Shown here piece by piece: positions 13,270-43,419 of a stretch of 64,000 nucleotides of DNA. The stretch's first letter is position 1. Each line of letters starts with the position of its first letter. Both the position numbers and the translations under genes were made by a program. This stretch comes from Flaccisagitta enflata. Lineage: Eukaryota > Chaetognatha > Sagittoidea > Aphragmophora. The notes under the pieces are model-generated. The model was not told the origin of the DNA and ran no database searches. It saw nothing but the letters and a program-made list of their open reading frames with translations. Where the stretch lies: the NCBI GenBank assembly GCA_965153355.1, contig OZ231127.1:23622001-23686000 (forward strand), given 5' to 3'.

Positions 13270-15287
13270 TAGGGGGGAGTTTGACTAGCGGAACGCGATG
13301 GAACATTTTATCAGAGCCTTAAAAGTTAAATAGCTTTAGGTAGAATTTTCTTTCTGTTTTATTGATCTGAAGAGGCTGGATGAACAGCTGGCGTCTCTTT
13401 ATCTCTTTTATCCACTGCTCTTCGCAGAGCCTTCAACGGCATTTTCACTTTTCTTCCCTAGCATCAAATTTTGAAATGAATTACACCAGTGGCATCCCAC
13501 AAGTCCACAAGACCACAACAGGGGATCTAAAGGGACATACATTTCATTTGTAATCGATGGGATTCTGTTTCGTTTGTTTTTTTAGTACAAAAAGTTTGCT
13601 GAGGGGACTCAAATAGGTACTCGTTGCAGGAGGATTTTCCCGTATTCTCGGATCTTTTAATGTGAGGTTCATCAAACAACAACAAAATTTTTCCCCACCC
13701 AACCATTACTGTCACACTCCCTTCCGCGCGTAAGATCGCCCATCTCCTCGGTTTCCAACTGAACCAATCTTCCGCAAGCCGTTGATCCACTTGACAAAAA
13801 CCCTTTTTGTTCGCGACGGACCTCGTTATTATGGAGCAGTGGCTTAACATGTTCGCACTCTTTCGTTGCAGTCATTGCTTTCTATCATTTTTCTGTCAAG
13901 GAATGGGAGACGGGTATACAAATAAATGAATATCTCCGTTTCATCACAAAGTGCAACAGTTGTTATCAATATTCTTCATGGTTCTTGGTAGGTGCATGAT
14001 GATTTACATAAGGACTTTGAGAGTTTGGTTTTGCAAAACTACCTTTTGTTCTTGAGAGGAGTCAAAGTCCTCTCCATGACGGAGCGTTGTACATTTTGGA
14101 TATCGATTCTATGTTCTTTCTTTTTTTCTTCCTTTTGGAAATTTGCGAAACTAAGATCATAACTTTGCCTTCAGGATATTTTACCGAAAAAGACGAAATC
14201 CGACAAAAAAAAAATCATCTCTCTGATATTTTTGGTGATTAGATGCTGTTTTTTTAAACGCTTGGGTGTTCACACATTAATATTGAAATACAAAGAGGCC
14301 CTCGCCCCTCATCTCTGATGGGAAGTCGAGTTTGCCTGTATATGAGTAGGACAGCATTACACTACATTACTACAACCAATGAATGATAACCTGAGATTGA
14401 ACATAACTCGAGGCCTTTCTGTCTTTTTCCATGAGGGGAGGGGGTGGGGAGTGCACAAAGATCGTCTGGCTCATTCACTCTTTCATTTGTTTTTGTCATG
14501 GCACTGCTATAAGTCTTGGCTGAACAGTTTATAAGAAATTTCTCTTTTATGTGTGTTATCCTTGAAAAGTATAAACGCGAGGCGACTTTGCAGAAACTCA
14601 ATCGATACGCTGGAATTTCGTTATAGTTTGAAGAGTGGACATAGTAGTACTCAGTATAACATTGATTCCCTAACCGCGTATTGACATAGCCTATATCTCT
14701 AAGACTCACTTCCAGTTTCCTATCTTCTTAAGTCTCTTTTCCTTTGTGCCTCTTTATTCCTCTTTGTCTCTATGTTAGTCCCTTTTCCTCTCCCATCACC
14801 CAAGGCGACCTTGCAAACGATCGAATATGTCACAAAGAAGTCTCTCTATCTTTCTCTGATATTTTTTCGGGGAAAAGTTTTCCTCTTTTCTCTCTCTCAC
14901 TCTCTTTTCTTCTCTAACATTACAGACGTTCGTTATAAGCCTTTGTATGTCTTATATTCTTGATATTTTGGCCATCCTTTGTTCACTGTTGACACTCCCG
15001 AAATTCTTGATCACGAAAGACAGAAAGGATTTCAATGGAAAATCGGATTTTCTTGATGTTTTGGGCAAAAAAGGGACAAATAAGAATCTCTAAGGCTATG
15101 AGCGCGCGTCATGCTATTTCTGTAGAAACGATTCCCTCTTAGAAGTATTAGTCAGAATATATACATCAATACATAATATAATGTAAGAAATTTAGTAGAA
15201 CTTTCAAGCCAAAGATAAAGATTGAACGTACTTTTTCAACAGTTAGTAAATCAAAAACCAAAGAATTGAAGGTACTAGATGTGTAGC
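13270..15287. other. Gene-free stretch of 2 kb
   Basis: Unique, moderately AT-rich sequence; frames at 13527-13850 and 14362-14709 on the minus strand show no domain. Upstream regulatory DNA or 5' untranslated exons of a gene could be hidden here. Confidence 0.5.
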
Positions 15288-15430
15288 TTTTAGGTGCGAC
15301 AAAGCACCTTTATAACTGGCACTGTCCGTCGGTCGGTCGGTTGGTTGGTCGATCGGTTGGTTGGTCAGTCGGTAACGCATTCGTTTCGACGAATCACACG
15401 TCGCATTTTATTGGTCTACTTGGCCTGGTT
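15288..15430 (-). mobile_element. HINE-like short element, copy 3 (AGGTGC type)
   Basis: Starts TTTTAGGTGCGACAAAGCACC, then GTCC/GGTC core, AACGCATTCG box, CACGTCGCA and TTGGTCTACTTGGCC. Belongs to the variant whose stem is AGGTGCG rather than AGTCGCG. Confidence 0.75.
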
Positions 15431-16247
15431 TTCCTGAACTTCCATCTCTCAATATAAACACTATTGACAAACAAAATGTAATACAACATCTACTAGTCGC
15501 ATAGTTTTCATAAATAGGTTTGATAATGGTTCAAGTTATGTACGACCTTAATCCAGTTTTACAATACTTTACTAGACAATGAATATATCGACATGCGTTT
15601 ATAGCAATAACTCTATCAAAAACATAAAGTCTACATGGATGGAAATTGGTGCGATTCTGAAAATACTTTAAAGTCTTGACCAAATGCCGCTCATGTTGTT
15701 TGAAAATGAAGAGCAATATAAGTTTAATACCACATTTAAAAAATGACAAAACCAAAACATCAAGTTATTGTTAATTTCTTTTCAGTTATATTTAAAGATT
15801 TCCATATATTTCCTATTCCTTAAAATAATGCCAAACAATTTTTATCAACAAATTTTAGTAATTGCGATTGCAGATGATTGATGATGCTAAGAGAAGGAAA
15901 TGAAATGGTTTAAAACACATTCAAAGAGGGGAGAGTTAACATGCATTGCTTTAATGTGTCCTGTACTTTGAATAAACCAATTCAAATTTTGCCCACTTAT
16001 TCATGGTTTCGATAGTATTGGCTATTGCAACAAATAGTAAAGGATAGTTGTGCGCAATCCGGAGTAAACATCAGTGAAAGCTAGCAAGGCTTTCATCTTT
16101 CGTAAATTGGAGAATTCTTGCCTCCTTTTCTAGGGGCAATTTTGTGTCGACTTTCATAGGAAATAAGTGAAGCCAGACATGTATTCATTGTATATGACGG
16201 AAAATGTTTGAAGGAAAATGAAGCGTTTCACCATACTTTTTGCATTA
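15431..16247. other. Gene-free stretch
   Basis: AT-rich unique sequence, nothing recognised. Confidence 0.5.
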
Positions 16248-16410
16248 CCAATAAAGGCGGCTCTCGCCGACCGGAAAAAAGTCGTAAATGGGAGTTTTTT
16301 TTCATTGCATGTTCTTCTGTGTGTATCTTAGGATATCTGGTTGACTACCTGCTTGTTTTTTTCATTCAATCTGTCTCTCTGTGTCTCTTTTTTGGTCTTC
16401 CTTTGTCTTT

Positions 16411-16471
<61 letters not shown>

Positions 16472-16515
16472 TGTATGCATGTGTGTGTGTCAGTGTGTGT
16501 GTGTGTGTGTGCGTG

Positions 16516-16555
<40 letters not shown>

Positions 16556-16670
16556 TGTGTGTATGTGTGAGTGTGTGTGTGTGTGTGTGTGCATGCGTGT
16601 GTGTGTGGGGTTGTGTGTGTGTCTCTTCCTCTAGCTTCTTTTTTCTCTTTCCCTTTATATTCTCTTTCTT

Positions 16671-16766
<96 letters not shown>

Positions 16767-17134
16767 GCAGAGTATAATGCAAAAGCTAGCGTCATAAAAG
16801 TTAGGGCCAATTTGTGTAACATCTTGACTATTCCCTCCTATTACATGGGGCTGAAAAATGTGATCAATGAAAAATATTGATTTTTGAAAAAATGCAGAAA
16901 AATATTAAAAGATTCAAAAATTCATAGCGCCAAAAATAATGATCCTAGAGACTTCTGGTTGGCGCCATTTGAAAGAGAAAAATAAGCTCTTTCTTGGCTA
17001 TGAATATAAAAAAATGTATCATCCCAGCCCCAAAATGACCCAACTTCCTAAAATTGCCGCAAACCGAAAATGGAAAACTTAATTTCTCCCCTACGTTTCA
17101 AAAAGTCGAATTACGTAATTCGACTTTTTTCCAA
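16248..17134 (-). mobile_element. EAC-family element copy 2
   Basis: Reverse orientation: CCAATAAAGGCGGCTCTCGC, CCGGAAAAAAGTCGTAAAT, then (GT)n (16410-16621) and (CT)n (16663-16765), the conserved body with CTGGTTGGCGCCATTTG, and the palindrome ending TTTTTTCCAA. Confidence 0.85.
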
Positions 17135-18066
17135 TTATCAGGATAATTATGAAGCTGGAATGCTTTCAGTGGACAAATTTGAACTATGCGATTAACATGA
17201 AAACAAGCATGAAAATGATGTTTTTTAGTGAATTTTTGCTTTCACTTTTTTCATTTTCTGAGGTCGAAATTCTAACAAAGCCAAACACAGGGAAAGTTTG
17301 CATTTTGAAAAAACATAGCTCTCTCTGTAATCGATTAGGGAAGAGAACTATGTTCTTTATTTTTTAATTTTTTAATTTCCTATGCAAACTTAGAATTTTG
17401 ACCAGCCCCCTGTCAGTGACCAAACATAGTTCTCTTCCCAAAAATAAAATAAGTACAATAAAATAAGTACAATTTCTTTTGTAACATTGGCTTAATCTGG
17501 TCTTCTTGCTAAATGAATGCAAATTTTTCTATTAAACATTATGTGTGAGCCATCTCAATCACTTTTATTCACATATTTTTGCATTTTCACTTAAACATTT
17601 TTTCCATTTTGACCTTCTGTGAAACACAAATGTTGCCTTCGGAGGGAAGCCATCATATGCAGTCGATAAAAAGTGATGCATTACAATTTACACTGATGAT
17701 TATTTCGAGAAAAAAAGTCTCCTTGTTCCTTCACTTTCTAACCACAGGACCGGGTTCGTTTTCTTTATTTATCCCGCGCCCGTTGACTCCCGTAGATTGA
17801 AGCTCATCTTCTAATCACCTCCTCCTTCTTTAACCGCTCCTCCCCCTTCCCTTCCTCCTCCTCTTTCACATCATCTTCCCCTGCTCGCTCTTCAGTTTCG
17901 CCTCTGCCTTTTCCTGCTTCTTCTTCTTCTTTTCCCTGTTTCTTCTTCTTCCTCTCTTTATCTCCTTCCTCTAATTTCTTTTTATCCTCCTCACCTTCAT
18001 CATCATAGCCTAGAAACTTTTTCATCCTCCCCTTTGGAGCAAGAATCACCATGATTCTCTTGATTC
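17135..18066. other. Gene-free stretch
   Basis: Unique AT-rich sequence turning pyrimidine-rich (TTC/TCC) from 17815. A minus-strand Glu/Lys-rich frame there is low complexity. Confidence 0.5.
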
Positions 18067-19206
<1,140 letters not shown>

Positions 19207-20259
19207 GTACAGTGTACAGTACTGGAATCAAAGAACTGGTGATAAGGAGGGAAGCCATATCTCTCCAATTACAAGGATATGAGATCTGAAATTTTTCTGT
19301 GGTGTGCACCTATAGTACCCCCACCCCCCGTAAGGGTTTGGAGCTGTTCCGGGCATTTTTTGATTTTGGTTGTCAAAAATTTTTTATTTCTTAAAATCAC
19401 TATTGTAGGCCAAAAAATTCGTTTCAAAATTTTATTTTTATGTTACATGTAGTCAATACCCAGAGCTACAAATTTCATTTTTTGAAAAATATTTTTGGCC
19501 AATTTTTAAGGGAATGGCACTTAAAAAACCAAAATTTCAAAAAAATGAAAAATCGCTATATTTTCTAAAATAATTGGCTTAGCATAATAATTTTTGGCAT
19601 GGAAGTAGTCCTGAGACTTCTTCATGTGTATGCAAAATTTCAACTCCCATATTTGAATTTTAAAGGAGTTATGAGATTTTGAAATTTTGATAATTTTTGG
19701 TAAAAAACATTTTTTCTTATAAAATTTTTTTTTGTCAACCATTTTTCATGAAATTTCATAGACAAACAAAGTAATTGATATTTTTTGGCTTCCAAAAAAA
19801 ATTTGGGCACTGCCACCCCTTAAAAAAATTTTTTTTTCTCAAAAATTGCTAAAATTGGCTATTTTTCTAGGTTGAATAAAAACTGTTCCTGTTATCCGAT
19901 CAACTTAATTTTTGGAGGGATTATCAACCTACATCAGCTGTAACTATGTTTCAAATTTCAAGTAAATTGGATAATTCGTTCTGGAGATATTCAAGTTCAA
20001 AGTGGAAAGGGCGAGCTAAAATCACTGTTTCTGTGGTATTTCAATGATAAGTCTTTATTGAAGGTTAGCTACAAGTGTCTCAAAAAGGTAATGTTTAATC
20101 GATATGTTGCAAAAATTGTTGCAAATAGGTGTGGAATATGTCCCTGCAGCATAACCAACCAAAATTTTTGGATTTCACAGTCTCTAAAAAAATAGGCACA
20201 AAAAAAACTGCAAAATATGTCTTTTTTGGCATTTTTTGTCACATTTTGGGGTGTAACGA

Positions 20260-20877
20260 CATCCCCATCCCCAAATTTTTTGTGGCATAGTAGTCCATGA
20301 TAGGACAGATGTCCCTCCAAAAATTTATTCAATTCTGTCACGCTTTAAGCACAAAAATTTTAGTTTAAAATGGCAAAAAATGTGATTTTTTGAATTTTTT
20401 AAGCTGTTTTTGGGGTGTAATGCATATTAAACGACATCCCCATCCCCAAATTTTTTGTGGCATAGTAGTCCATGATATGACAGATGTCCCCCAAAAAATT
20501 TATTCATTTCCGTCACGCTTTAAGCATAAAAATTTTGGTTTAAAATGGCAAAAAATGCAGTTTTTTGAATTTTTAAAGCTGTTTTTGGGGTGTAATGCAT
20601 ATTAAACGACATCCCCATCTCCAAACTTTTTGTGGCATAGTAGTCCATGATAGGACAGATGTCCCCCAAAAAATTTATTCATTTCCGTCATGCTTTAAGT
20701 ACAAAAATTCAAATTTTAGTTTAAAATGGCAAAAAATGTGATTTTTGAATTTTTTAAAGCTGTTTTTGGGGTGAAATGCATAAAAAACAACATCCCCATC
20801 CCCAAATTTTTTGTGGTATGATAGGACAGATGTCCCCCCCAAAATTTATTTATTTCCGTCATGCTTTAAGCACAAAA
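20260..20877 (+). repeat. About 175-bp tandem units, forward half of element B
   Basis: ACGACATCCCCATCCCCAAA starts units at 20260, 20435, 20610 and 20791; each then has CATAGTAGTCCATGAT, GACAGATGTCCC and GCTTTAAGCA. Confidence 0.87.
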
Positions 20878-21749
20878 TTTGGGGATGGGGATGTCGTTAA
20901 ATATGCATTCACCCAAAACAGCTTAAAAATTCAAAAAATCACATTTTTGCCATTTTAAACCAAAATGGGCTTAAGCGTGACGGCAATAACTAAGTTTTTG
21001 GGGGACATCTGTCCTATCATGGACTACTATGCCACTAAAAGTTTGGGGATGGGGATGTCGTTTAATATGCATTACACCTGAAAACAGCTTAAATAATTCA
21101 AAAAATGCATTTTGCCATTCTAAACCAAAATTTTTGTGCAAAGCATGACGAAATGAACAAATTTTTGGGGGACATCTGTCTATCATGGACTACTATGCCA
21201 CAAAAGTTTGGAGATGAGGATGTCGTTTAATATGCATTACACCCCAAAAACAGCTTTAAAAATTCAAAAAATTGCATTTTTTGCCATTTTAAACCAAAAT
21301 TTTTGTGCATAAAGCATGACGGAAATGAATAAATTTTTGGGGGGACATCTGTCCTATCATGGACTACTATGCCACAAAAAGTTTGGAGATGGGGATGTCG
21401 TTTAATATGCATTACACCCCAAAAACAGCTTAAAAAATTCAAAAAATTGCATTTTTTGCCATTTTAAACCAAAATTTTTATGCTTAAAGCGTGACGGAAA
21501 TGAATAAATTTTTTGGGGGACATCTGTCATATCATGGACTACTATGCCACAAAAAATTTGGGGATGGGGATGTCGTTTAATATGCATTACACCCCAAAAA
21601 CAGCTTAAAAAATTCAAAAAATCACATTTTTTGCCATTTTAAACTAAAATTTTTATACTCAAAGCGTGACAGAATTGAATAAATTTTTGGAGGGACATCT
21701 GTGCTATCATGGATTACTATGCCACGAAAAATTTGGGGATGGGATGTCG
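20878..21749 (-). repeat. About 175-bp tandem units, inverted half of element B
   Basis: TTTGGGGATGGGGATGTCGT recurs at about 20893, 21058, 21222, 21398, 21572 and 21748. The inversion junction near 20870-20880 lacks part of a unit. Confidence 0.87.
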
Positions 21750-22821
21750 TTACACCCCAAAAATGTGACAAAAAATGCCAAAAAAGGCATTTTTTGCAGT
21801 TTTTTTGGTGCCTATTTTTTAGAGACTGTGAAATCCAAAAATTTTGGTTGGTTATGCTGCAGGGACATATTCCACACCTATTTGCAACAATTTTTGCAAC
21901 ATATCGATTAAACATTACCTTTTTGAGACACTTGTAGCTAACCTTCAATAAAGACTTATCATTAAAATACCACAGAAACAGTGATTTTAGCTCGCCCTTT
22001 CCACTTTGAACTTGAATATCTCCAGAACGAATTATCCAATTTACTTGAAATTTGAAACATAGTTACAGCAGATGTAGGTTGATAATCCCTCCAAAAATTA
22101 AGTTGATCGGATAACAGGAACAGTTTTTATTCAACCTAGAAAAATAGCCAATTTTAGCAATTTTTGAGAAAAAAAAATTTTTTTAAGGGGTGGCAGTGCC
22201 CAAATTTTTTTTGGAAGCCAAAAAATATCAATTACTTTGTTTGTCTATGAAATTTCATGAAAAATGGTTAACAAAAAAAAATTTTATAAGAAAAAATGTT
22301 TTTTACCAAAAATTATCAAAATTTCAAAATCTCATAACTCCTTTAAAATTCAAATATGGGAGTTGAAATTTTGCATACACATGAAGAAGTCTCAGGACTA
22401 CTTCCATGCCAAAAATTATCATGCTAAGCCAATTATTTTAGAAAATATAGCGATTTTTCATTTTTTTGAAATTTTGGTTTTTTAAGTGCCATTCCCTTAA
22501 AAATTGGCCAAAAATATTTTTCAAAAAATGAAATTTGTAGCTCTGGGTATTGACTACATGTAACATAAAAATAAAATTTTGAAACGAATTTTTTGGCCTA
22601 CAATAGTGATTTTAAGAAATAAAAAATTTTTGACAACCAAAAACAAAAAATGCCTGGAACAGCTCCAAACCCTTACGGGGGGTGGGGGTACTATAGGTGC
22701 ACACCACAGAAAAATTTCAGATCTCATATCCTTGTAATTGGAGAGATATGGCTTCCCTCCTTATCACCAGTTCTTTGATTCCGGTACTGTACACTGTACA
22801 GTGTATCTAATCTTGTTGTGA

Positions 22822-23025
22822 TTGGAAAAAGTCAAATTACGTAATTCGACTTTTTGAAACATAGGGGAAAAATATTTTGATTTGCAGCAATTTTAGCAAG
22901 TTTTTGGGTTAGGAGCATATGTTTTTTGGATATTCACAGCAAAAAAAAAAAACAAACTTATTTCTATCTCATGGCGCCAACCAGAGGTCTCTACCATATT
23001 TTTTTTAAGTTATGATCTTTTTCAT
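22822..23025 (+). mobile_element. EAC-family element copy 3, interrupted
   Basis: TTGGAAAAAGTCAAATTACG, the palindrome, and the first 190 bp of the body up to TTATGATC, where HINE-like copy 4 begins. Weakly similar sequence (CTTTATTTTTCCCG) resumes after that copy. Confidence 0.7.
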
Positions 23026-23303
23026 TTCTAGTCGTGTGTAGACGACGCTATGACCCGCTTTGTTGGTTGGTTGGTCAGTCGGTCTGTCCATGACGCTTAG
23101 CTTTTTTTCATCATTTCATGTCATTTTAAGTCATCTTAAGTAATTCTAAGTTGTTTTGAATTATTTAATGACAGTTTACATTTAGCCTTTTAGTCTTTTA
23201 ATCTTTTGGTCTTTTAGTCTTTTAGTCTTTTAGTTGTTTAGTCTTCTAGTCTTTTGGTCTTATGTCCTAATAACCGCACATAACTGTCAGGTGTTGGCCT
23301 TGT
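23026..23303 (-). mobile_element. HINE-like short element, copy 4, with GTCATTTTA-type core
   Basis: TCTAGTCGTGTGTAGACGAC then CCCGCTTTGTTGGTTGG; the core has expanded into GTCATTTTA and GTCTTTTA minisatellite; it ends GTGTTGGCCTTGTT. It appears to interrupt a copy of the GAATTACGTAATTC family that starts at 22822. Confidence 0.65.
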
Positions 23304-23594
23304 TCTTTATTTTTCCCGTTTTTTTTTTGTGTCCTAGGTGTTAGTAATGCATGAAAGCAACAAAGTGAGTGCACCAGTAGGTTTGAGAAAGCTGTAAGCC
23401 TGCTCATGTGGTTAAAATGGGCTTAAACTGGCTAAGAATTAACCAACAAATTGATGTAATCTTTTAGCAATGCTACCGAGCTTGTATTCAAGAGGGTTTT
23501 TGCAAGTTTGAATTGCCAGATATGAAAAGAAGAACATGTAACATGAGGCTATGATATAATCACTGGGTGGGAAGGGGCATATAACACCACTCGC

Positions 23595-23676
<82 letters not shown>

Positions 23677-24039
23677 TAGGAGAATTCTCAGAACACTCGT
23701 TGCTTAGGTGAAACTTATATTGTCTTAATCTTAGCCAGATTCGATTTACTTTTCAAAATCATTTTTTTCTTGATTGAAAACTAGAAAAGTTTGTCACTCC
23801 TTAGGCTGAGAAGAGAAAAAAATAATCGGAATCCTTATTGAATAACCCATTCAGACAAGCATTTTGACCAACCAAAGCAGGAAAAGAAATTAATCAAAGG
23901 TAAATAGAACAATTAAATGAGTGAGGTTCATTATTTCAGATGACACACACACACACACACTCACACTCACAATCACAAACACACACTCACAATCACAAAC
24001 ACAGCATCCAATATGCACATTTCTACAGGCCTGTATATA
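23304..24039. repeat. (CA)n tracts in a gene-free stretch
   Basis: A pure CA run at 23599-23673 and an imperfect CACTCACAATCA tract at 23943-24003; the rest is unique. Confidence 0.85.
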
Positions 24040-24345
24040 ATTAAGTTTCCCCCCCCCCAGACTTGGAGATGGTAAAGGAAATCAAGGAGGAAAAAAAAAG
24101 AAAAAAAGAAAATTTTGGGAAAATATAACTTTTTACAGTATCAAATCATAAAAACTAATTAGCAAAACACAATTTAACACTATTTAAACCTTAACTACAC
24201 TGTTTTATTCCTTCATGGGGAAGAAAATCATAAATTTTAAAATGTGACTTGTTGCGTCACAGGGAAGAAAATCAATGGCAAAAGGGGGAAAAAATCAAAA
24301 GCGACTCATTTATATACACCCCTGTATTTTTTAATCTTTCAACTT
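24040..24345 (+). repeat. Dispersed repeat, copy 2
   Basis: Direct-orientation partner of 7625-7965, starting at a C-rich run and ending TATATACACCCCTGTATT. Confidence 0.65.
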
Positions 24346-24410
24346 GAGCGTGATGGACAAAAAAACCAATTGATGGATTGATGGCCAAACTTATGACAAT
24401 TCTAAAAAAA

Positions 24411-24458
24411 ATCCAAGTTTTTTACTTTTTTCCGGTCGGCGAGAGACGCCTTTATTGG
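24411..24458 (+). mobile_element. EAC-family element, 3' fragment
   Basis: Only the terminal part is present: ACTTTTTTCCGGTCGGCGAG, then ACGCCTTTATTGG. Confidence 0.65.
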
Positions 24459-24644
24459 TAAATGTTTAGAAATCATTCCTTGAAACCAACTATTAAAACG
24501 CGATAAGGATTCGAAGTGACGAAAAAGCGTAGGGATGAATGAAAGAAAGTTTTTGAAACGCTAAAACGCTTCATGGAACTCTCTCTCGCTTAAGTAGGTT
24601 TTCTCATCTACACCGTGACCATGTCAATCATCCAGACATCATCT

Positions 24645-26216
<1,572 letters not shown>

Positions 26217-26218
26217 TA

Positions 26219-26782
26219 CAGGGTGATCAATCTCAACTGGCAAAAAGTATTAAGTTTTTACTGTTATGTGCATTATCTCACTAATCTGGAAACACATGTC
26301 TCTTGAAGTACTATGTTTGACATTTTTTGTGTCCAAATTTCAAAGGTCTAAGATGAATACTATGCCCACAGCATCAATTTGAAGAATAACAAGTATTCAA
26401 ACTTGTAGCTCAATAAATTTGTTTTTCACACTTTAATTTTTCATTGATTTTTTTTTCTGAATAGACTCAACTTTCTGATGTCAGATGGATCTCAAATGAA
26501 GCATGATTTGAATCTTTGTCATTTGAGACCACTATTGAATCAGTGGGAGCATTTCAAAGAAAAATTATATTGAATAAAAAAGATCTATTGACCTACAGGT
26601 GAAATTACTTGTTCTACTTCAAATTGATGTTGTGGGCAAACTATTCATCTTAGACTTATGAAATTTGGACACAAAAAACGTCAAACATAGTACTTTAAGA
26701 GACAAATGATTCCAGATTAGTGAAATGATACAACTAAGGGTAAAAGCTTAATACTTTTTGCCAGTTGAGATTGATCACCCTG
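26219..26782. mobile_element. Palindromic Tc1/mariner-type MITE with TA duplications
   Basis: Terminal CAGGGTGATCAATCTCAACT matches AGTTGAGATTGATCACCCTG at the other end, with inverted similarity over about 240 bp per side. The flanking TA at 26217-26218 and 26783-26784 fits TA target duplication, and CAGGGTG ends are common in mariner-like elements. No coding capacity. Confidence 0.85.
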
Positions 26783-26784
26783 TA

Positions 26785-42025
<15,241 letters not shown>

Positions 42026-42143
42026 CCAATTGCAAGTATATAGTTATTATCTGTATCCAATTCGGGGTCCAAAAATGAAATAAGAATTCCGTGAGGTTCA
42101 TATACAAATGAGTCCGTTATCAAATTTTAAGGAACATTCTTGC

Positions 42144-43419
42144 GGTCGGGTGTGTCAATATGTCGGGGAGCAAACAAAGACAAAATTTGATTTTTATTCA
42201 CTATATATTGTTATATATAGTTATCCTAGTAGGTAATAGGTTATGAAATAAAAAATTATATGCTCCTGATTTTTTTAAGAATATAAAAAAATGATTGCAA
42301 TATACTATTTAGGCGGAAAAAATCTTCTGTCGCGTTTGCATGCATATCTCAGGTTAGAATCATCCAATCATCAAAAAATTGGTGAGGCAATTGAAGCCCT
42401 TTAAATTTTCAAGTGATCTATGCAAGCCGCATCCCTCTAGCTCTATGCGTTCAAAAATTATTCAACTTTGATTGAAATACTTCAATTTCGCTTTTGCCAT
42501 TTCGTCGGTCGGTCGGTCGGTCGGTAGGTCGGTCCGTCCGTCACATTTTTGAATTCCGAGCAGTTTTCGCATTACTGCTCCTGCCCAACCGTCCGCGACT
42601 GGATTGCCGTGTATCCGGCCTTATTTTAATTACTTATAAACGCCGCCGCCTGCTTGCAAAATCATTTTATGAGTCTTTTGGAAGTTATAAGTCTAAATGT
42701 AGCAAAAGAAGATGTAAGAAAAATCGCGAGAAAGATCTTGAAAGCCTCTTCCAGAGAACCTCAAGAAGCTCTACAAATCGCTTCCCCAACAAATGGCGGC
42801 CCTGATTAAGTCAAAGGGAACTAACACTAGTTTTTCATGGATTTGTAACTGATTTGTATTTATTTTTACGCCAATGAATACATTTTTGTGACAAGGCGGA
42901 AGATTTTTTCCGCCTAGATAGCAAAAAGTCTCTATTGTATGTTTGTAAAGACTGAAGTTATTCAATAAAACATAAAAATTTCTTCCAAAAATGAGAGGAA
43001 ATGTTCACAAAGTTGTTGGGTAAAATCATAATTATGCTTCTGGATATAAAATTTTGTTTTTCTTAACACATGGCCCTCATCTTATGAGTCTTTAAAAAGA
43101 CGTTATATTTTTGAAAATGACAATTTTTGAATCTCTGTGCAAAGTTATAATTTAACCCAACATATGTCAGATTGTAAAATAAGATTTTCCTTAAAAACTT
43201 TCTTTTCTCAGTTACTTTGGATACAAAAATAATTCAAATGCAAAAATAGTCTAAGCACAAACTAATTATCATTTTTCATTGATGAAATATATAAATTAAC
43301 AATGTTGATGATATTGCTAAAAAAACATGTTGACTGATCAAATTTTGTCTTTGATTGCACCCCGACTTAGGTTGATAGAAAGACCTTTTGCAAATTAAGT
43401 TAATTGACACACCCGGACC
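42144..43419. mobile_element. Inverted-repeat element in the TCF 3' flank
   Basis: GGTCGGGTGTGTCAAT and AACAAAGACAAAATTTGAT at the left recur inverted at 43330-43419 (ATTGACACACCCGGACC). A second inverted pair (TAGGCGGAAAAAATCTTC) lies near 42312 and 42895. HINE-like copy 8 is nested inside. The first AATAAA after the TCF stop (42247-42252) is within it. Confidence 0.7.
42503..42625 (-). mobile_element. HINE-like short element, copy 8, truncated
   Basis: Has the GGTC core, CACTGCTCC-like box, CCGCGACTGGATTGCCGTGT and GGCCTTATT end, but no hairpin. It sits inside the inverted-repeat element at 42144-43419. Confidence 0.65.

Larger units (their letters stand above)
19207..22799. mobile_element. 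Foldback-like element B, 3.6-kb palindrome with central array
   Basis: Ends are GTACAGTGTACAGTAC and its reverse complement, followed by GGAATCAAAGAACTGGTGAT. Outer arms 19207-20259 and 21750-22799 are near-identical inverted copies. Between them are tandem units of about 175 bp, four in one orientation and then six in the other, switching near 20878. Confidence 0.83.

Noticed and set aside
14362-14709. Minus-strand frame of 115 codons
   Set aside because: No recognisable domain, no splice partners and ordinary AT-rich composition; length is within chance.
19521-22485. Open frames of 70-108 codons in element B
   Set aside because: Copies of the same repeat unit in opposite arms; no transposase or other domain recognised.
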